Part shown: piece after piece, positions 34,092 through 43,054 of the stretch
How positions within the stretch are numbered: position 1 is the first letter of the stretch
Layout of the letters: each line of letters begins with the position of its first letter
Source of the DNA: Streptomyces sp. NBC_01255
GTDB lineage: Bacteria; Actinomycetota; Actinomycetes; Streptomycetales; Streptomycetaceae
NCBI RefSeq assembly: GCF_036226445.1
Contig: NZ_CP108474.1
Location: forward strand, 5,456,001-5,520,000
Length of the DNA stretch: 64,000 nucleotides
Reading direction: 5' to 3'
Program-made: the position numbers and the translations under genes
Notes under the pieces: generated by a model
The model's input: only the letters and a program-made list of their open reading frames with translations
Told to the model about the DNA's origin: nothing
Database searches by the model: none

Positions 34092-35213
34092 ATGAAGGTG
34101 ATCGTCGTAGGAGCCGGCGTGGTGGGAACCATGCACGCCTGGCACGCAGTGGAACGCGGCCATGAGGTCGTACACATCGAGCGCGAGGCGGAGGCGCGCG
34201 GAGCATCCCTCCGCAACTTCGGCCAGATCTGGGTGAGCGGACGCGCGGGCGGGGAGGAGCTCGACACCGCCCTGCGCGCCCGCGACCTGTGGGAGGGCAT
34301 CGGGGCCCGCGTCCCCGGGCTCGGCTTCCGGGCCATCGGCTCCCTCACCCCCGTACGCAACGACCTGGAACTGGCCGTCGCCGAGGCCGCCCTCGCGCGG
34401 CCCGACGCCGCCGCCCGCGGCTACAAGCTGCTGACGGCGGACGAGGCCCGCGCGGTCAACCCCGCCCTGCGCGGCGCATTCGAGGCCGCCCTCTGGTGCG
34501 AGCGGGACGCGGCGGTCGAGCCGCGCCTGGCCCAACTCGCCCTCCGTGAGGCGCTGCTGGCCACCGGGAAGTACACCTTCCTGCCGAACCGTGAGGTCCG
34601 GGACGTCGTCGGCAGGGGCGCCGTCCGCGACGACCGGGGCGAGACGCACACCGGCGACGCCGTCGTCCTGTGCACCGGCGCCTGGCTCTCCGGCCTCGTC
34701 CGCGAGGTCGCCGGCGAGATACCCGTCCGCCGGGTCCGGCTCCAGATGATGCAGACCGAGCCCCTCGGCGAGGCGCTCACCACCTCCGTCGCCGACGCCG
34801 ACTCCTTCCGCTACTACCCGGCGTACGCCTCCGAGGCCCTCGACGCCCTCAACTCCGGTCAGCCGCAGGACCCGACCGCCGCCGCCCACAAGATGCAGCT
34901 CCTCATGGTGCAGCGGCTCGACGGCGGACTGACCATCGGCGACACCCACGAGTACGAGCACCCCTTCGCCTTCGACACCCTCGAAGACCCCTACGAGCAC
35001 CTCACCCGCGTCGTCGAGTCGTTCCTCGGCCGCCCGCTGCCGAAGATCAAGCGCCGCTGGGCCGGGGTGTACGCGCAGTGCGTCGACACCAGCCGGGTCG
35101 TGCACCGCCAGCAGGTCGGCGACGGGGTGTGGCTGGTGACCGGGCCCGGCGGGCGTGGCATGACCTGCTCGCCCGCCATCGCCGAGACGACCGCGAACGA
35201 ACTGGGCTGGTGA
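34092..35213 (+). CDS. FAD-dependent oxidoreductase, aminoethylphosphonate-associated (TIGR03364 type)
   Basis: A 373-residue DAO-family flavoenzyme. The Rossmann start is VIVVGAGVVGTMHAWHAVERGHEV, followed by ERE, GASLRNFGQIW and the C-terminal FAD segment VTGPGGRGMTCSPAIAETTANELGW. The combination with a phosphonatase-like HAD and a phn-type importer is characteristic of the TIGR03364 group. Its likely reaction is oxidative deamination of 2-aminoethylphosphonate or its N-methyl form to phosphonoacetaldehyde; members of this group (PbfD) are reported to do this. ATG 34092 has a weak ribosome binding site. Confidence 0.85.
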   Translation: MKVIVVGAGVVGTMHAWHAVERGHEVVHIEREAEARGASLRNFGQIWVSGRAGGEELDTALRARDLWEGIGARVPGLGFRAIGSLTPVRNDLELAVAEAALARPDAAARGYKLLTADEARAVNPALRGAFEAALWCERDAAVEPRLAQLALREALLATGKYTFLPNREVRDVVGRGAVRDDRGETHTGDAVVLCTGAWLSGLVREVAGEIPVRRVRLQMMQTEPLGEALTTSVADADSFRYYPAYASEALDALNSGQPQDPTAAAHKMQLLMVQRLDGGLTIGDTHEYEHPFAFDTLEDPYEHLTRVVESFLGRPLPKIKRRWAGVYAQCVDTSRVVHRQQVGDGVWLVTGPGGRGMTCSPAIAETTANELGW

Positions 35214-35218
35214 CACCG

Positions 35219-35905
35219 ATGACCAAGAACGACCCGATGAACCTCGTCGTCCTCGACATGGCCGGCACGACCGTCGCCGACGGCGGCCTCGTCGAGCGGG
35301 CCTTCTCCGCCGCCGCCGAGCGCCTCGGCGAGGACCCCGCCACGATGATCGACTACGTCCGCGCCACCATGGGCGAGTCCAAGATCTCCGTCTTCCGCCA
35401 CCTCTTCGGCGGCGACGAGAACCGCGCCGAGCAGGCCAACCTCGCCTTCGAGGAGGCCTACGGAGAGCTCGTCTCCGGCGGCCTGATCGCGCCGATCCCC
35501 GGCGCGGCCGAGGCCGTCGCCACGCTGAAGGAGCAGGGCAGGACCGTCGTCCTCACCACCGGCTTCGCCCGGGTCACCCAGGACGCGATCCTCGACGCTC
35601 TCGGCTGGCGCGACCTCGTCGAGCTGACCCTCTGCCCGGCCGACGCCGGCGGCCGGGGCCGCCCCTACCCGGACATGGTCCTCGCGGCCCTCCTCCGTAC
35701 GGGCGCGGTCGATGACGTCCGGCGGATCGCGGTCGCGGGCGACACCTCGTACGACATGCTCAGCGGCTCCCGCGCGGGCGCCGGGATCGTGGCGGGCGTC
35801 CTCACCGGCGCCCACGGCGAAACCGCGCTCGAAGAGCACGGCGCCACCCACGTCCTCGCCTCGATCGCCGAACTCCCCGCACTCCTCCGGGAGCTGGAGG
35901 CATGA
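35219..35905 (+). CDS. Phosphonatase-like HAD hydrolase
   Basis: A 228-residue HAD enzyme. The nucleophile motif is LVVLDMAGTTVADGG (Asp13), the cap carries Lys55 in MGESKISVFRHLF at the position of the Schiff-base lysine of PhnX, and motif III/IV is VAGDTSYDMLSGSRAGAG. It should cleave phosphonoacetaldehyde to acetaldehyde and phosphate. ATG 35219 is chosen; GTG 35210 overlaps the upstream stop. The stop overlaps the ATPase gene start by four bases. It is of the phosphonatase-like subgroup, not canonical PhnX. Confidence 0.87.
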   Translation: MTKNDPMNLVVLDMAGTTVADGGLVERAFSAAAERLGEDPATMIDYVRATMGESKISVFRHLFGGDENRAEQANLAFEEAYGELVSGGLIAPIPGAAEAVATLKEQGRTVVLTTGFARVTQDAILDALGWRDLVELTLCPADAGGRGRPYPDMVLAALLRTGAVDDVRRIAVAGDTSYDMLSGSRAGAGIVAGVLTGAHGETALEEHGATHVLASIAELPALLRELEA

Positions 35906-36954
35906 ACAGCGGTATCCGCTTCGAGGGCGTCTCCGTCGCGTACGGCGGCACCACCGTCCTGGACAGCCTCGACCTGACCGTCGAACCCGGCGAGGTCATG
36001 GCCCTCCTCGGGCCCTCGGGATCCGGCAAGACGACCGCGCTGCGGGCCGTCGCCGGGTTCGTGCGGCCGGCCTCCGGGCGGGTGTTCATCGGCGGCCAGG
36101 ACGTCACCGCCCTCCCGCCGTACAAGCGGGGCATCGGCATGGTCGTCCAGCAGTACGCCCTCTTCCCGCACCTGCGCGTCGACGCCAACGTCGCCTTCGG
36201 CCTCAAGGCCCAGAAGGCGCCCAAGGCCGAGATCCCCGCCCGGGTCGCCGAGGCCCTGGAGATGACGGGCATGGCGGCGTACGCGCGCCGCTACCCCCGC
36301 GAGCTCTCCGGCGGGCAGCAGCAGCGTGTCGCCATCGCCCGCGCCCTCGCGATCCGGCCGCGCGTCCTCCTCCTCGACGAACCGCTCTCCGCCCTCGACG
36401 CCCAGCTCCGCTCCGGCATGCTCGCCGAACTGGCCCGACTGCACCGCGAGTTGCCCGACGTGTCGATCCTGTACGTCACCCACGACCAGGTCGAGGCGCT
36501 CACCCTCGCCGACCGGATCGCCGTCATGGACAAGGCCCGGCTCCAGGACTGCGGCACCCCGCAGGACCTGTACCGCCGCCCGCGTACGGAGTTCACGGCG
36601 TCGTTCGTCGGCAATGCCAACCTGCTGCCGGTGACGGTCGGTTCGGACGGCGTCGCCTTCGCCGGCACCGAGCTGAAGCTCCCCACCGACGGGGTGGCCG
36701 CCGGCGCGAGCGCCACCCTCTGCGTCCGCCCGCACCTGGTCGGCCTCGGCGAAGGACCGAACGCGCTCCGGGGCCGCGTCACCGAGGTCCAGTGGCGCGG
36801 CTCCACCCACCGGCTGTACGTCGAGGTCGGCGGCCACCGCGTGAAGGCGGACGTGCGCGAACTCCGCGAGACCCCGGCGCTCGGCACCGAGGTCACGCTC
36901 CACTTCGCCCCGCACGACGCGGTGCTGCTCGGCGCGGGGGTGACCGATGGCTAG
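35902..36954 (+). CDS. phnT: 2-Aminoethylphosphonate ABC importer, ATP-binding protein
   Basis: A 350-residue CUT1/spermidine-type importer ATPase with Walker A GPSGSGKTT, Q-loop QQYALFPHL, signature LSGGQQQRVA, Walker B LLLDEPLSALD and a C-terminal TOBE-like domain (LPVTVGSDGVAFAGTELKLP, VEVGGHRVKADV). The gene starts with ATG overlapping the HAD stop and overlaps the first permease by 8 bases. The symbol is by analogy with phnSTUV loci. Confidence 0.9.
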   Translation: MNSGIRFEGVSVAYGGTTVLDSLDLTVEPGEVMALLGPSGSGKTTALRAVAGFVRPASGRVFIGGQDVTALPPYKRGIGMVVQQYALFPHLRVDANVAFGLKAQKAPKAEIPARVAEALEMTGMAAYARRYPRELSGGQQQRVAIARALAIRPRVLLLDEPLSALDAQLRSGMLAELARLHRELPDVSILYVTHDQVEALTLADRIAVMDKARLQDCGTPQDLYRRPRTEFTASFVGNANLLPVTVGSDGVAFAGTELKLPTDGVAAGASATLCVRPHLVGLGEGPNALRGRVTEVQWRGSTHRLYVEVGGHRVKADVRELRETPALGTEVTLHFAPHDAVLLGAGVTDG

Positions 36955-37819
36955 CGCCGTGCGGATCGCCGCCCCGGCGGCGGCGGATCAGGGGCCCGGC
37001 CGGTCCACGAGGACGCCCCGCTCCCTCCCCGCCTGGGTCTGGGCACTGCCCCCCGTCGCCGTCCTCGCGCTCGTCTTCCTCTACCCCCTCGCGCTGGTCG
37101 TCCAGGAGTCCCTGGCGCCCGGCGCGTACGCCGACGTCTTCGCCTCCGAGTCCTTCCGCGACGCCCTCGTCACCACCGTGTGGCTCGCCGTCGCCTCCAC
37201 GGTCGGCTGCCTCGTCCTCGGCTTCGCGCTCGCGCTCGTGATCGCCTTCGTGCCCTTCCCCGGCGGGAAGGCGGTGGCGAAGTTCATCGACGTCTTCCTC
37301 TCCTTCCCGTCGTTCCTGATCACGCTCGCCCTGCTGTTCCTCTACGGCACGGTCGGCATGGCCAACGGCGTCTGGACGGACGTCACGGGCGACACGACCG
37401 GCCCGTTCCAGTTCCTCACGACCCCCTGGGGCGTCCTCCTCGCCGAGATCACGTACTTCACGCCCTTCGTGATGCGCCCGCTCCTCGCCGCGTTCTCGCA
37501 GCTGGAGACCGCCCAGCTGGAGGTGGCGTCCTCCCTCGGCGCGAGGCCGCTCCGCATCATCCGGCAGGTGATCCTGCCCGAGGCGCTGCCCGCGCTCGCC
37601 GCCGGCGGCAGCCTCGTCCTCGTCATGTGCCTCAACGAGTTCGGGATCGTCCTCTTCACCGGCGCCAAGGGCGTCACGACCCTCCCGATGCTCGTCTACA
37701 GCAAGGCGATCCTCGAATCCGACTACGCCGCCGCCTGCGTCGTCGCCGTCGTCAACGTCGCGCTCTCCGTCGGCCTCTACGTCCTCTACCGGGGGGTGAG
37801 CCGCCGTGCTGGTGCATAG
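36947..37819 (+). CDS. phnU: 2-Aminoethylphosphonate ABC importer, permease 1
   Basis: A 290-residue membrane protein with about six helices of the ABC-transporter BPD type. The cytoplasmic EAA loop is LEVASSLGARPLRIIRQVILPEALPALAAG. It starts inside the end of the ATPase gene and its end overlaps the second permease by 14 bases. It forms the translocation pore with the next gene's product. Confidence 0.88.
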   Translation: MASAVRIAAPAAADQGPGRSTRTPRSLPAWVWALPPVAVLALVFLYPLALVVQESLAPGAYADVFASESFRDALVTTVWLAVASTVGCLVLGFALALVIAFVPFPGGKAVAKFIDVFLSFPSFLITLALLFLYGTVGMANGVWTDVTGDTTGPFQFLTTPWGVLLAEITYFTPFVMRPLLAAFSQLETAQLEVASSLGARPLRIIRQVILPEALPALAAGGSLVLVMCLNEFGIVLFTGAKGVTTLPMLVYSKAILESDYAAACVVAVVNVALSVGLYVLYRGVSRRAGA

Positions 37820-38603
37820 CCGGACGGGCAAGTGGACGGCCTGGGCGCTGTTCGCGGTCCTCTTCGTCCCCCTCTTCGCCCTGCCCCTGCTCGTCATCGT
37901 CGCCGCCTCGTTCTCCACGCACTGGTCTGGCGCCTTCCCCTCCGGCCCCACCACCGCCCACTACACGGCGGCCGTGCGCGGAGAATCCCTCCAGGCGCTC
38001 ACCACCAGCCTGGTCACCGCCGTCACCGCGAGCCTGATCGCCCTGACCGTCGGCACCTGGGCGGCGCTCGCGTCCGCCGCGATGGGCAAGCGGGGCCGCA
38101 GGATCCTCGACGCGCTCTTCATGCTGCCGGTCGCCGTGCCGTCCGTCGTCGTCGGACTCGCCGTCCTCGTGGCGTTCTCGCAGCCGCCGGTGCTCCTCAA
38201 CGGCACGCGCTGGATCGTGATCCTCGCGCACACCGTGCTCGTCACGGCCTTCGCCCACCAGTCGGTCTCGGCGGCCATCCGCCGTCTCGACCCGATGTAC
38301 GAGCAGGCGGCGGCCAGCCTCGGCGCCCGCCCCTCGTACGTCCTGCTCCGCGTGCGGCTCCCGCTCCTGCTGCCGTCCCTGAACGCGGCGGCCGGGCTCT
38401 GCTTCGCCCTGTCCATGGGCGAGCTGAGCGCCACGATGATGCTCTACCCGCCGGACTGGCTGCCGCTTCCGGTCCTCATCTTCACGGCCACCGACCGGGG
38501 TTCGCTCTTCACCGGTTCGGCCCTCGCCGTGGTCCTCATGGCCGCGACCCTGCTGGCCCTGCTCGCCGTCTCCCGCATCCGTACCAGAGCTTCCTTCCGC
38601 TAG
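37806..38603 (+). CDS. phnV: 2-Aminoethylphosphonate ABC importer, permease 2
   Basis: A 265-residue BPD-type permease with an EAA loop (YEQAAASLGARPSYVLLRVRLPLLLPSLNAA) and six predicted helices. GTG 37806 overlaps the previous gene. The end is followed by 44 bases and then the binding-protein gene. Together with the other three genes it forms a complete importer. Confidence 0.88.
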   Translation: MLVHSRTGKWTAWALFAVLFVPLFALPLLVIVAASFSTHWSGAFPSGPTTAHYTAAVRGESLQALTTSLVTAVTASLIALTVGTWAALASAAMGKRGRRILDALFMLPVAVPSVVVGLAVLVAFSQPPVLLNGTRWIVILAHTVLVTAFAHQSVSAAIRRLDPMYEQAAASLGARPSYVLLRVRLPLLLPSLNAAAGLCFALSMGELSATMMLYPPDWLPLPVLIFTATDRGSLFTGSALAVVLMAATLLALLAVSRIRTRASFR

Positions 38604-38647
38604 TCCGCAGCCCGCCAGTCCGCATTCCGCTAGGAGAAAACGACGTT

Positions 38648-39706
38648 ATGCGTACGTACGCCAAGCCGATCGCCGCCGTCACCGGCGCACTCGCCCTCGC
38701 CTCCACGCTCACCGCCTGCGGCGGCTCCTCCGCCGCCTCCGACGAGAAGATCGTCACCGTCTACAGCGCCGACGGCCTCAAGGGCGAGGCGGGCGACGGC
38801 TGGTACGACAAGGTCTTCAAGGACTTCGAGAAGCAGACCGGCATCACGGTCAAGTACGTCGAGGGCGGCTCCGGCGAGATGGTGCAGCGCGCCCTCCGCG
38901 AGAAGAGCAACACCCAGGCCGACGTCATCGTGACCCTGCCGCCCTTCATCCAGCAGGCCGACTCCAAGGGCCTGCTCCAGGCGTACGAACCCAAGGGCGC
39001 CGACCAGGTCGGCGGCGGCGACAAGTCCGGCGACGGCAAGTGGACCTCGGTCGTCAACAACTACTTCGGCTTCATCCACAACAAGAAGGAGCTGCCGGCC
39101 GCGCCCAAGAGCTGGGAGGAGCTGCTCGACGCGAAGTACAAGAACAAGCTCCAGTACTCGACCCCCGGCGTCGCGGGCGACGGCACCGCCGTCCTCATCA
39201 AGGCCATGCACGACTTCGGCGGCCAGGAGCCGGCCATGGAGTACCTGAAGAAGCTCCAGGCCAACAACGTCGGCCCGTCCTCCTCCACCTCCAAGCTCGC
39301 CCCGAAGGTCGACAAGGGCGAGCTCCTCGTCGCCAACGGCGACGTCCAGATGAACTTCGCCCAGGCCCGGTCCATGCCGAACCTCGGCATCTGGTTCCCG
39401 GCGAAGGGCGCCGGCAAGCCGACCACCTTCGCCCTGCCGTACGCGGCGGGCCTGGTCGACAAGGCCCCGCACGCCGACAACGGCAAGAAGCTCCTCGACT
39501 TCATGCTGAGCGAGCAGGCCCAGCGCGAGGTCAGCGCGATCGGCGGCGGCTTCCCGGCCCGCAAGGACGTCAAGCCCACCGACGCCAACGCGATCGAACT
39601 CGCCAAGCTCCTCGAAGGCGTCGAGATCTTCGAGCCGGACTGGGCCGACATCGACAAGAACCTGAAGACGTACGTCGACGGGTGGAAGTCCGCGACCGGC
39701 AGCTGA
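38648..39706 (+). CDS. phnS: 2-Aminoethylphosphonate ABC importer, substrate-binding lipoprotein
   Basis: A 352-residue periplasmic-type binding lipoprotein with lipobox LTAC (signal MRTYAKPIAAVTGALALAS). The extracellular solute-binding fold is visible as KIVTVYSADGLKGEAGDGWYDKVFKDFEKQTGITVKYVEGGSGEMVQRALREK and VIVTLPPFIQQAD. ATG 38648 follows TAGGAGAAAA. In this group the ligand is 2-aminoethylphosphonate. It ends the importer transcript. Confidence 0.88.
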   Translation: MRTYAKPIAAVTGALALASTLTACGGSSAASDEKIVTVYSADGLKGEAGDGWYDKVFKDFEKQTGITVKYVEGGSGEMVQRALREKSNTQADVIVTLPPFIQQADSKGLLQAYEPKGADQVGGGDKSGDGKWTSVVNNYFGFIHNKKELPAAPKSWEELLDAKYKNKLQYSTPGVAGDGTAVLIKAMHDFGGQEPAMEYLKKLQANNVGPSSSTSKLAPKVDKGELLVANGDVQMNFAQARSMPNLGIWFPAKGAGKPTTFALPYAAGLVDKAPHADNGKKLLDFMLSEQAQREVSAIGGGFPARKDVKPTDANAIELAKLLEGVEIFEPDWADIDKNLKTYVDGWKSATGS

Positions 39707-39764
39707 CCGGCAGCCGACCGGCAGTCGATCGGTAGCCAAGAGTTCACCGCACGCCCCTGGAAAG

Positions 39765-39793
39765 CCTCCGTACATCGCGGAAAGATAACGGGT
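39765..39793 (+). promoter_or_regulatory. Conserved 29-bp element, copy 2 (phosphonate locus)
   Basis: The second copy of the element at 33980-34008, identical at 20 or more of 29 positions including all of GATAACGGGT. It ends 78 bases before the phosphodiesterase ATG, almost the same distance as copy 1 from its gene. A hairpin follows at 39800. Confidence 0.65.
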
Positions 39794-39799
39794 ACGAAC

Positions 39800-39827
39800 C
39801 AACGCCTCTGAGAAATCAGGGGCGTTG
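39800..39827 (+). promoter_or_regulatory. Hairpin with GAAA tetraloop downstream of the element
   Basis: A 12-bp stem with one G:U pair (CAACGCCTCTGA, loop GAAA, TCAGGGGCGTTG) lies between element copy 2 and the phosphodiesterase gene. It has no T tract, so it may be a 5' leader structure or a weak terminator for phnS. Confidence 0.55.
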
Positions 39828-39871
39828 GCGCGCGTTCGCCCCCCTATCGACCTCTGACGGAGGACTCCGAC

Positions 39872-41416
39872 ATGCCGATCACCGGCATCTCCCGCCGCAC
39901 CGTGCTCGCCGCCGCAGGCGCCACCGCGGCCGTCGCCGCCACCGGCGCGCTCACCGCCCCCGCCGCCCACGCGGCCACCACCGCCGCCCCCACGCTCCCC
40001 AACGGCACCAGCAAGGACAAGGTCCTCGTCGTCGGCATGGACGGCCTGCGGTACGACAGGATCGACGCCGCCAAGGCCCCCCACCTCAAGTCCCTGATGA
40101 CGAACGGCACGTTCGGCCGCTCCCTGCTCTACGCGAACCCGATGGCCGCGACCTCCTCCGGCCCCGGCTGGTCCACCATCTCCACGGGCGTCTGGCCCGA
40201 CAAGCACGGCGTGAAGGACAACACCTTCACCGGCAAGAACTACGGCCAGTACCCCGGTTTCCTGGCCCGGCTGCACCAGATCCGCCCCGAGCTCTCCCTC
40301 TTCGCCGCCGTCGACTGGCCCGAGCTGGACACCCACGGCACCGTCACCCCGGGCGCCGACGCCAAGCTCGTCTACAACAACAACTACGTGGTCAACGACC
40401 TGGTGATCACCGACGCGACGGAGGACATCCTCCGCAACCAGAACCCCGACGTCCTCTTCGTCTACTTCGGCGAGACCGACGAGATCGGTCACAACTACGG
40501 CGCCGCGCACAGCAAGTACCTCGACGCCATCGACGTCCAGGACGCCTACCTCGGCCGCCTCCTCACCGCGATCAAGGCCCGCCCCGCGTACGCCACGGAA
40601 CGCTGGACGGTCATCGTCACCACCGACCACGGCCACACCGACGGCGGCGGCCACGGCGGCTCCGCCATCGAGGAGCGCCGCACCTTCGTCCTCGCCCAGG
40701 GCCCCGGCATCGCCGCCGGCGCCCGCCCGATCGACACCCGCCTCGTCGACGTCGCCGCCACCGTCTTCCACCAGCTCGGCATCGTCCCCGCCGCGTCCTG
40801 GGGCCTCGACGGCAAGCCGATCCAGCAGCGCTCGACCGACCCCTTCGACAGCCTGTACGGCTCGCTCACCGGCCGCGTCGACGAGACCGGCATCCCCGCC
40901 GGGATCCTCGGCTTCACCCACACCGCGCCCAGCGGCTGGTCCGTCGTCAACAACGCCATGGGCACCGGCGGCATGACCGAGTGGCGCGGCTGGTCCTTCG
41001 CCACCGACGAGTTCTGGTCCCGCGCCCAGCGCGACCAGTCCCGCGAGCTCAACGTCCGCGCCCGGGGCGTCTTCGCCGTCGCCGATTCCGACGAGTGGGC
41101 CGACAAGTCCTTCTCGGGTCCGTACGACTCGACCCTCGTGACCCCCGCGTACAGCGTCGCGGGCGCGACCCGGGCCACCCTCGACTTCACGACCTTCTAC
41201 CGCCAGGAGGGCAGCCAGACCGCCCAGGTCCTGGCGAGCTTCAACGGCGGCACCCCGACCGTCGTCAAGAGCTACACCTCCGACGTGATCTCCCAGCCCC
41301 AGTCGCTCACCGTGAACGTCCCCGCCGGGACGTCCAGCGTGAGCTTCCGCTTCCGCTACACCGGCGCCAACAACTGGTACTGGACGATCGACGGCGTCAA
41401 GGTCACGGCTTCCTGA
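39872..41416 (+). CDS. Tat-exported type I phosphodiesterase / alkaline phosphatase superfamily protein
   Basis: A 514-residue secreted enzyme. The N-terminus has a twin-arginine signal (SRRTVLAAAGATAAVAATGAL). The ENPP-like metal sites are visible: VVGMDGLRYDRID (first Asp), GPGWSTISTGVWPDKHGV with the Ser/Thr nucleophile region, GETDEIGHNYG and TTDHGHTDGGGHGG. The C-terminal about 130 residues form a beta-sandwich (VAGATRATLDFTTFYRQEG). ATG 39872 follows GGAGGACT. It probably releases phosphate or phosphonates from esters outside the cell and shares the 29-bp element with the importer locus. Confidence 0.87.
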   Translation: MPITGISRRTVLAAAGATAAVAATGALTAPAAHAATTAAPTLPNGTSKDKVLVVGMDGLRYDRIDAAKAPHLKSLMTNGTFGRSLLYANPMAATSSGPGWSTISTGVWPDKHGVKDNTFTGKNYGQYPGFLARLHQIRPELSLFAAVDWPELDTHGTVTPGADAKLVYNNNYVVNDLVITDATEDILRNQNPDVLFVYFGETDEIGHNYGAAHSKYLDAIDVQDAYLGRLLTAIKARPAYATERWTVIVTTDHGHTDGGGHGGSAIEERRTFVLAQGPGIAAGARPIDTRLVDVAATVFHQLGIVPAASWGLDGKPIQQRSTDPFDSLYGSLTGRVDETGIPAGILGFTHTAPSGWSVVNNAMGTGGMTEWRGWSFATDEFWSRAQRDQSRELNVRARGVFAVADSDEWADKSFSGPYDSTLVTPAYSVAGATRATLDFTTFYRQEGSQTAQVLASFNGGTPTVVKSYTSDVISQPQSLTVNVPAGTSSVSFRFRYTGANNWYWTIDGVKVTAS

Positions 41417-41541
41417 TCAAGGCTTCCTGATCACCGACGGGGTCAGGACCAGCCCATCCTGACTACCCTGGGGGCGTCGCCACAGCGCTGTCGCGGCGCC
41501 CCCAGCACACCGCACGTCTGTACGGCAGGAGTCCCGCACCC

Positions 41542-42321
41542 ATGGCAGAGCGCAAGCCGATCGAATCCTGGCTGACCGACATGGACGGCGTCCTCATCCA
41601 CGAGGGCGTCCCGATCCCCGGCGCCGACGCGTTCATCAAGAAGCTGCGGGAGACCGGGAAGCCCTTCCTGGTCCTCACGAACAACTCGATCTACACGGCC
41701 CGCGACCTGCACGCCCGCCTCGCCCGCATGGGCCTCGAAGTCCCCGTCGAGAACATCTGGACCTCGGCCCTCGCCACCGCCAAGTTCCTCGACGACCAGC
41801 GCCCCGGCGGCACCGCGTACGTCATCGGCGAGGCCGGCCTCACCACCGCGCTGCACGACATCGGCTACGTCCTCACCGACCACGACCCGGACTACGTGGT
41901 CCTCGGCGAGACCCGGACGTACTCCTTCGAGGCGATGACCAAGGCCGTACGGCTCATCAACGCAGGCGCCCGCTTCATCTGCACCAACCCCGACGAGACC
42001 GGCCCCTCCCTGGAGGGCCCGCTCCCGGCCACCGGCTCCGTCGCCGCGCTCATCACGAAGGCCACCGGCAAGGAGCCGTACTTCGCGGGCAAGCCGAACC
42101 CGCTCATGATGCGCACCGGCCTCAACGCCATCGGCGCCCACTCCGAGTCCAGCGCGATGATCGGCGACCGGATGGACACCGACATCCTGGCCGGTCTGGA
42201 GGCGGGCATGCAGACCTTCCTGGTCCTGACCGGCCTGACCAGCCAGGCCGAGATCGACCGCTTCCCGTTCCGCCCGTCCAAGATCGTGAACTCGATCGCG
42301 GACATCGTCGACCGCGTGTAG
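41542..42321 (+). CDS. HAD-IIA family hydrolase (NagD/pNPPase-like)
   Basis: A 259-residue sugar-phosphatase-like HAD. Motif I is WLTDMDGVLIHEG, motif II VLTNNS, and motif III/IV GKPNPLMMR and MIGDRMDTDILAGLEAG. The large cap between motifs II and III is normal for HAD-IIA. The physiological substrate is unknown. ATG 41542 follows CAGGAG. Confidence 0.92.
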   Translation: MAERKPIESWLTDMDGVLIHEGVPIPGADAFIKKLRETGKPFLVLTNNSIYTARDLHARLARMGLEVPVENIWTSALATAKFLDDQRPGGTAYVIGEAGLTTALHDIGYVLTDHDPDYVVLGETRTYSFEAMTKAVRLINAGARFICTNPDETGPSLEGPLPATGSVAALITKATGKEPYFAGKPNPLMMRTGLNAIGAHSESSAMIGDRMDTDILAGLEAGMQTFLVLTGLTSQAEIDRFPFRPSKIVNSIADIVDRV

Positions 42322-42395
42322 CGGACGCCCCGCCCGCCCCCTGCGGATGCGAAGAGCGCCGATCCGGGTGACCCTGCCAGTACCAGGAGGTCACG

Positions 42396-43052
42396 ATGCG
42401 TTCAGGTCCCATTGCTCTCCGTGCCGCGGGGGCGGCCGTCGTACTTGTACTGGCACCCACGGCCGGTAGTGCGTACGCCCACGACGGGGTGAAGGCCACC
42501 GTCACCCCGTCCACCGCCTTGCCCGGCGCCGACGTCGACGTCCACGTCAAGGGCTGCAAGGGCACGACCGGTGCCGCGAAGTCCCAGGCGTTCGTCGCCG
42601 ACGTGGAGCTCACCGGCCGGGACGGCGGGGACCACCCGCTGTTCGGGGACACCACGATCAAGTCCGGACTCGAGGACGGTACGTACAAGGTCACCGTGAC
42701 CTGTGACGGCCACGACCACCGGGACGTCGGCACGGTGCAGGTCAAGCACCACAAGCCGACCGAGAAGCCGACGCACAAGCCGACCGAGAAGCCGACCCAC
42801 GAGCCGACCCACCACGCGAGCCCGGTCGCCCCGGTCCGCGCGGGCGGCGGCGGCACCGCCGCCTTCGCCGCCCCGGCCGCCCCCGGAGTCGCCCAGACCA
42901 CGACCGAGAGCGGCCTCGGCACCCCGTACACCCTGCTCGGCCTCGGCATGGCCGCGATCGCGGCCGTGGCGGTCGCCTTCCGCACCTCCCGCCGCCGCAC
43001 CGCCGGCCCCGGCTCCGGCACGGATTCGGGCTCGGGTCCGGGCTCGGACTGA
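42396..43052 (+). CDS. Secreted protein with C-terminal membrane anchor, sortase partner candidate
   Basis: A 218-residue exported protein. A signal peptide precedes an Ig-like domain (residues about 30-115; VKATVTPSTALPGADVDVHVKGCKGTTG, two cysteines). A KPTEKPTHKPTEKPTH stalk, a Gly/Ala region and a hydrophobic segment plus RRR end the protein (LLGLGMAAIAAVAVAFRTSRRR). No clear LPxTG is present; the anchor may be a plain membrane tail. ATG 42396 follows GGAGG. The class F sortase gene starts 3 bases after its end. Confidence 0.78.
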   Translation: MRSGPIALRAAGAAVVLVLAPTAGSAYAHDGVKATVTPSTALPGADVDVHVKGCKGTTGAAKSQAFVADVELTGRDGGDHPLFGDTTIKSGLEDGTYKVTVTCDGHDHRDVGTVQVKHHKPTEKPTHKPTEKPTHEPTHHASPVAPVRAGGGGTAAFAAPAAPGVAQTTTESGLGTPYTLLGLGMAAIAAVAVAFRTSRRRTAGPGSGTDSGSGPGSD

Positions 43053-43054
43053 GG

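Noticed and set aside
39742..39748. GTTCACC as a PHO box upstream of the phosphodiesterase
   Set aside because: Only one half-unit; the required 11-base-spaced second repeat is absent.
38630..40921. Minus-strand frame of about 760 codons opposite phnS and the phosphodiesterase
   Set aside because: Val/Gly/Asp-rich shadow of the plus-strand genes.
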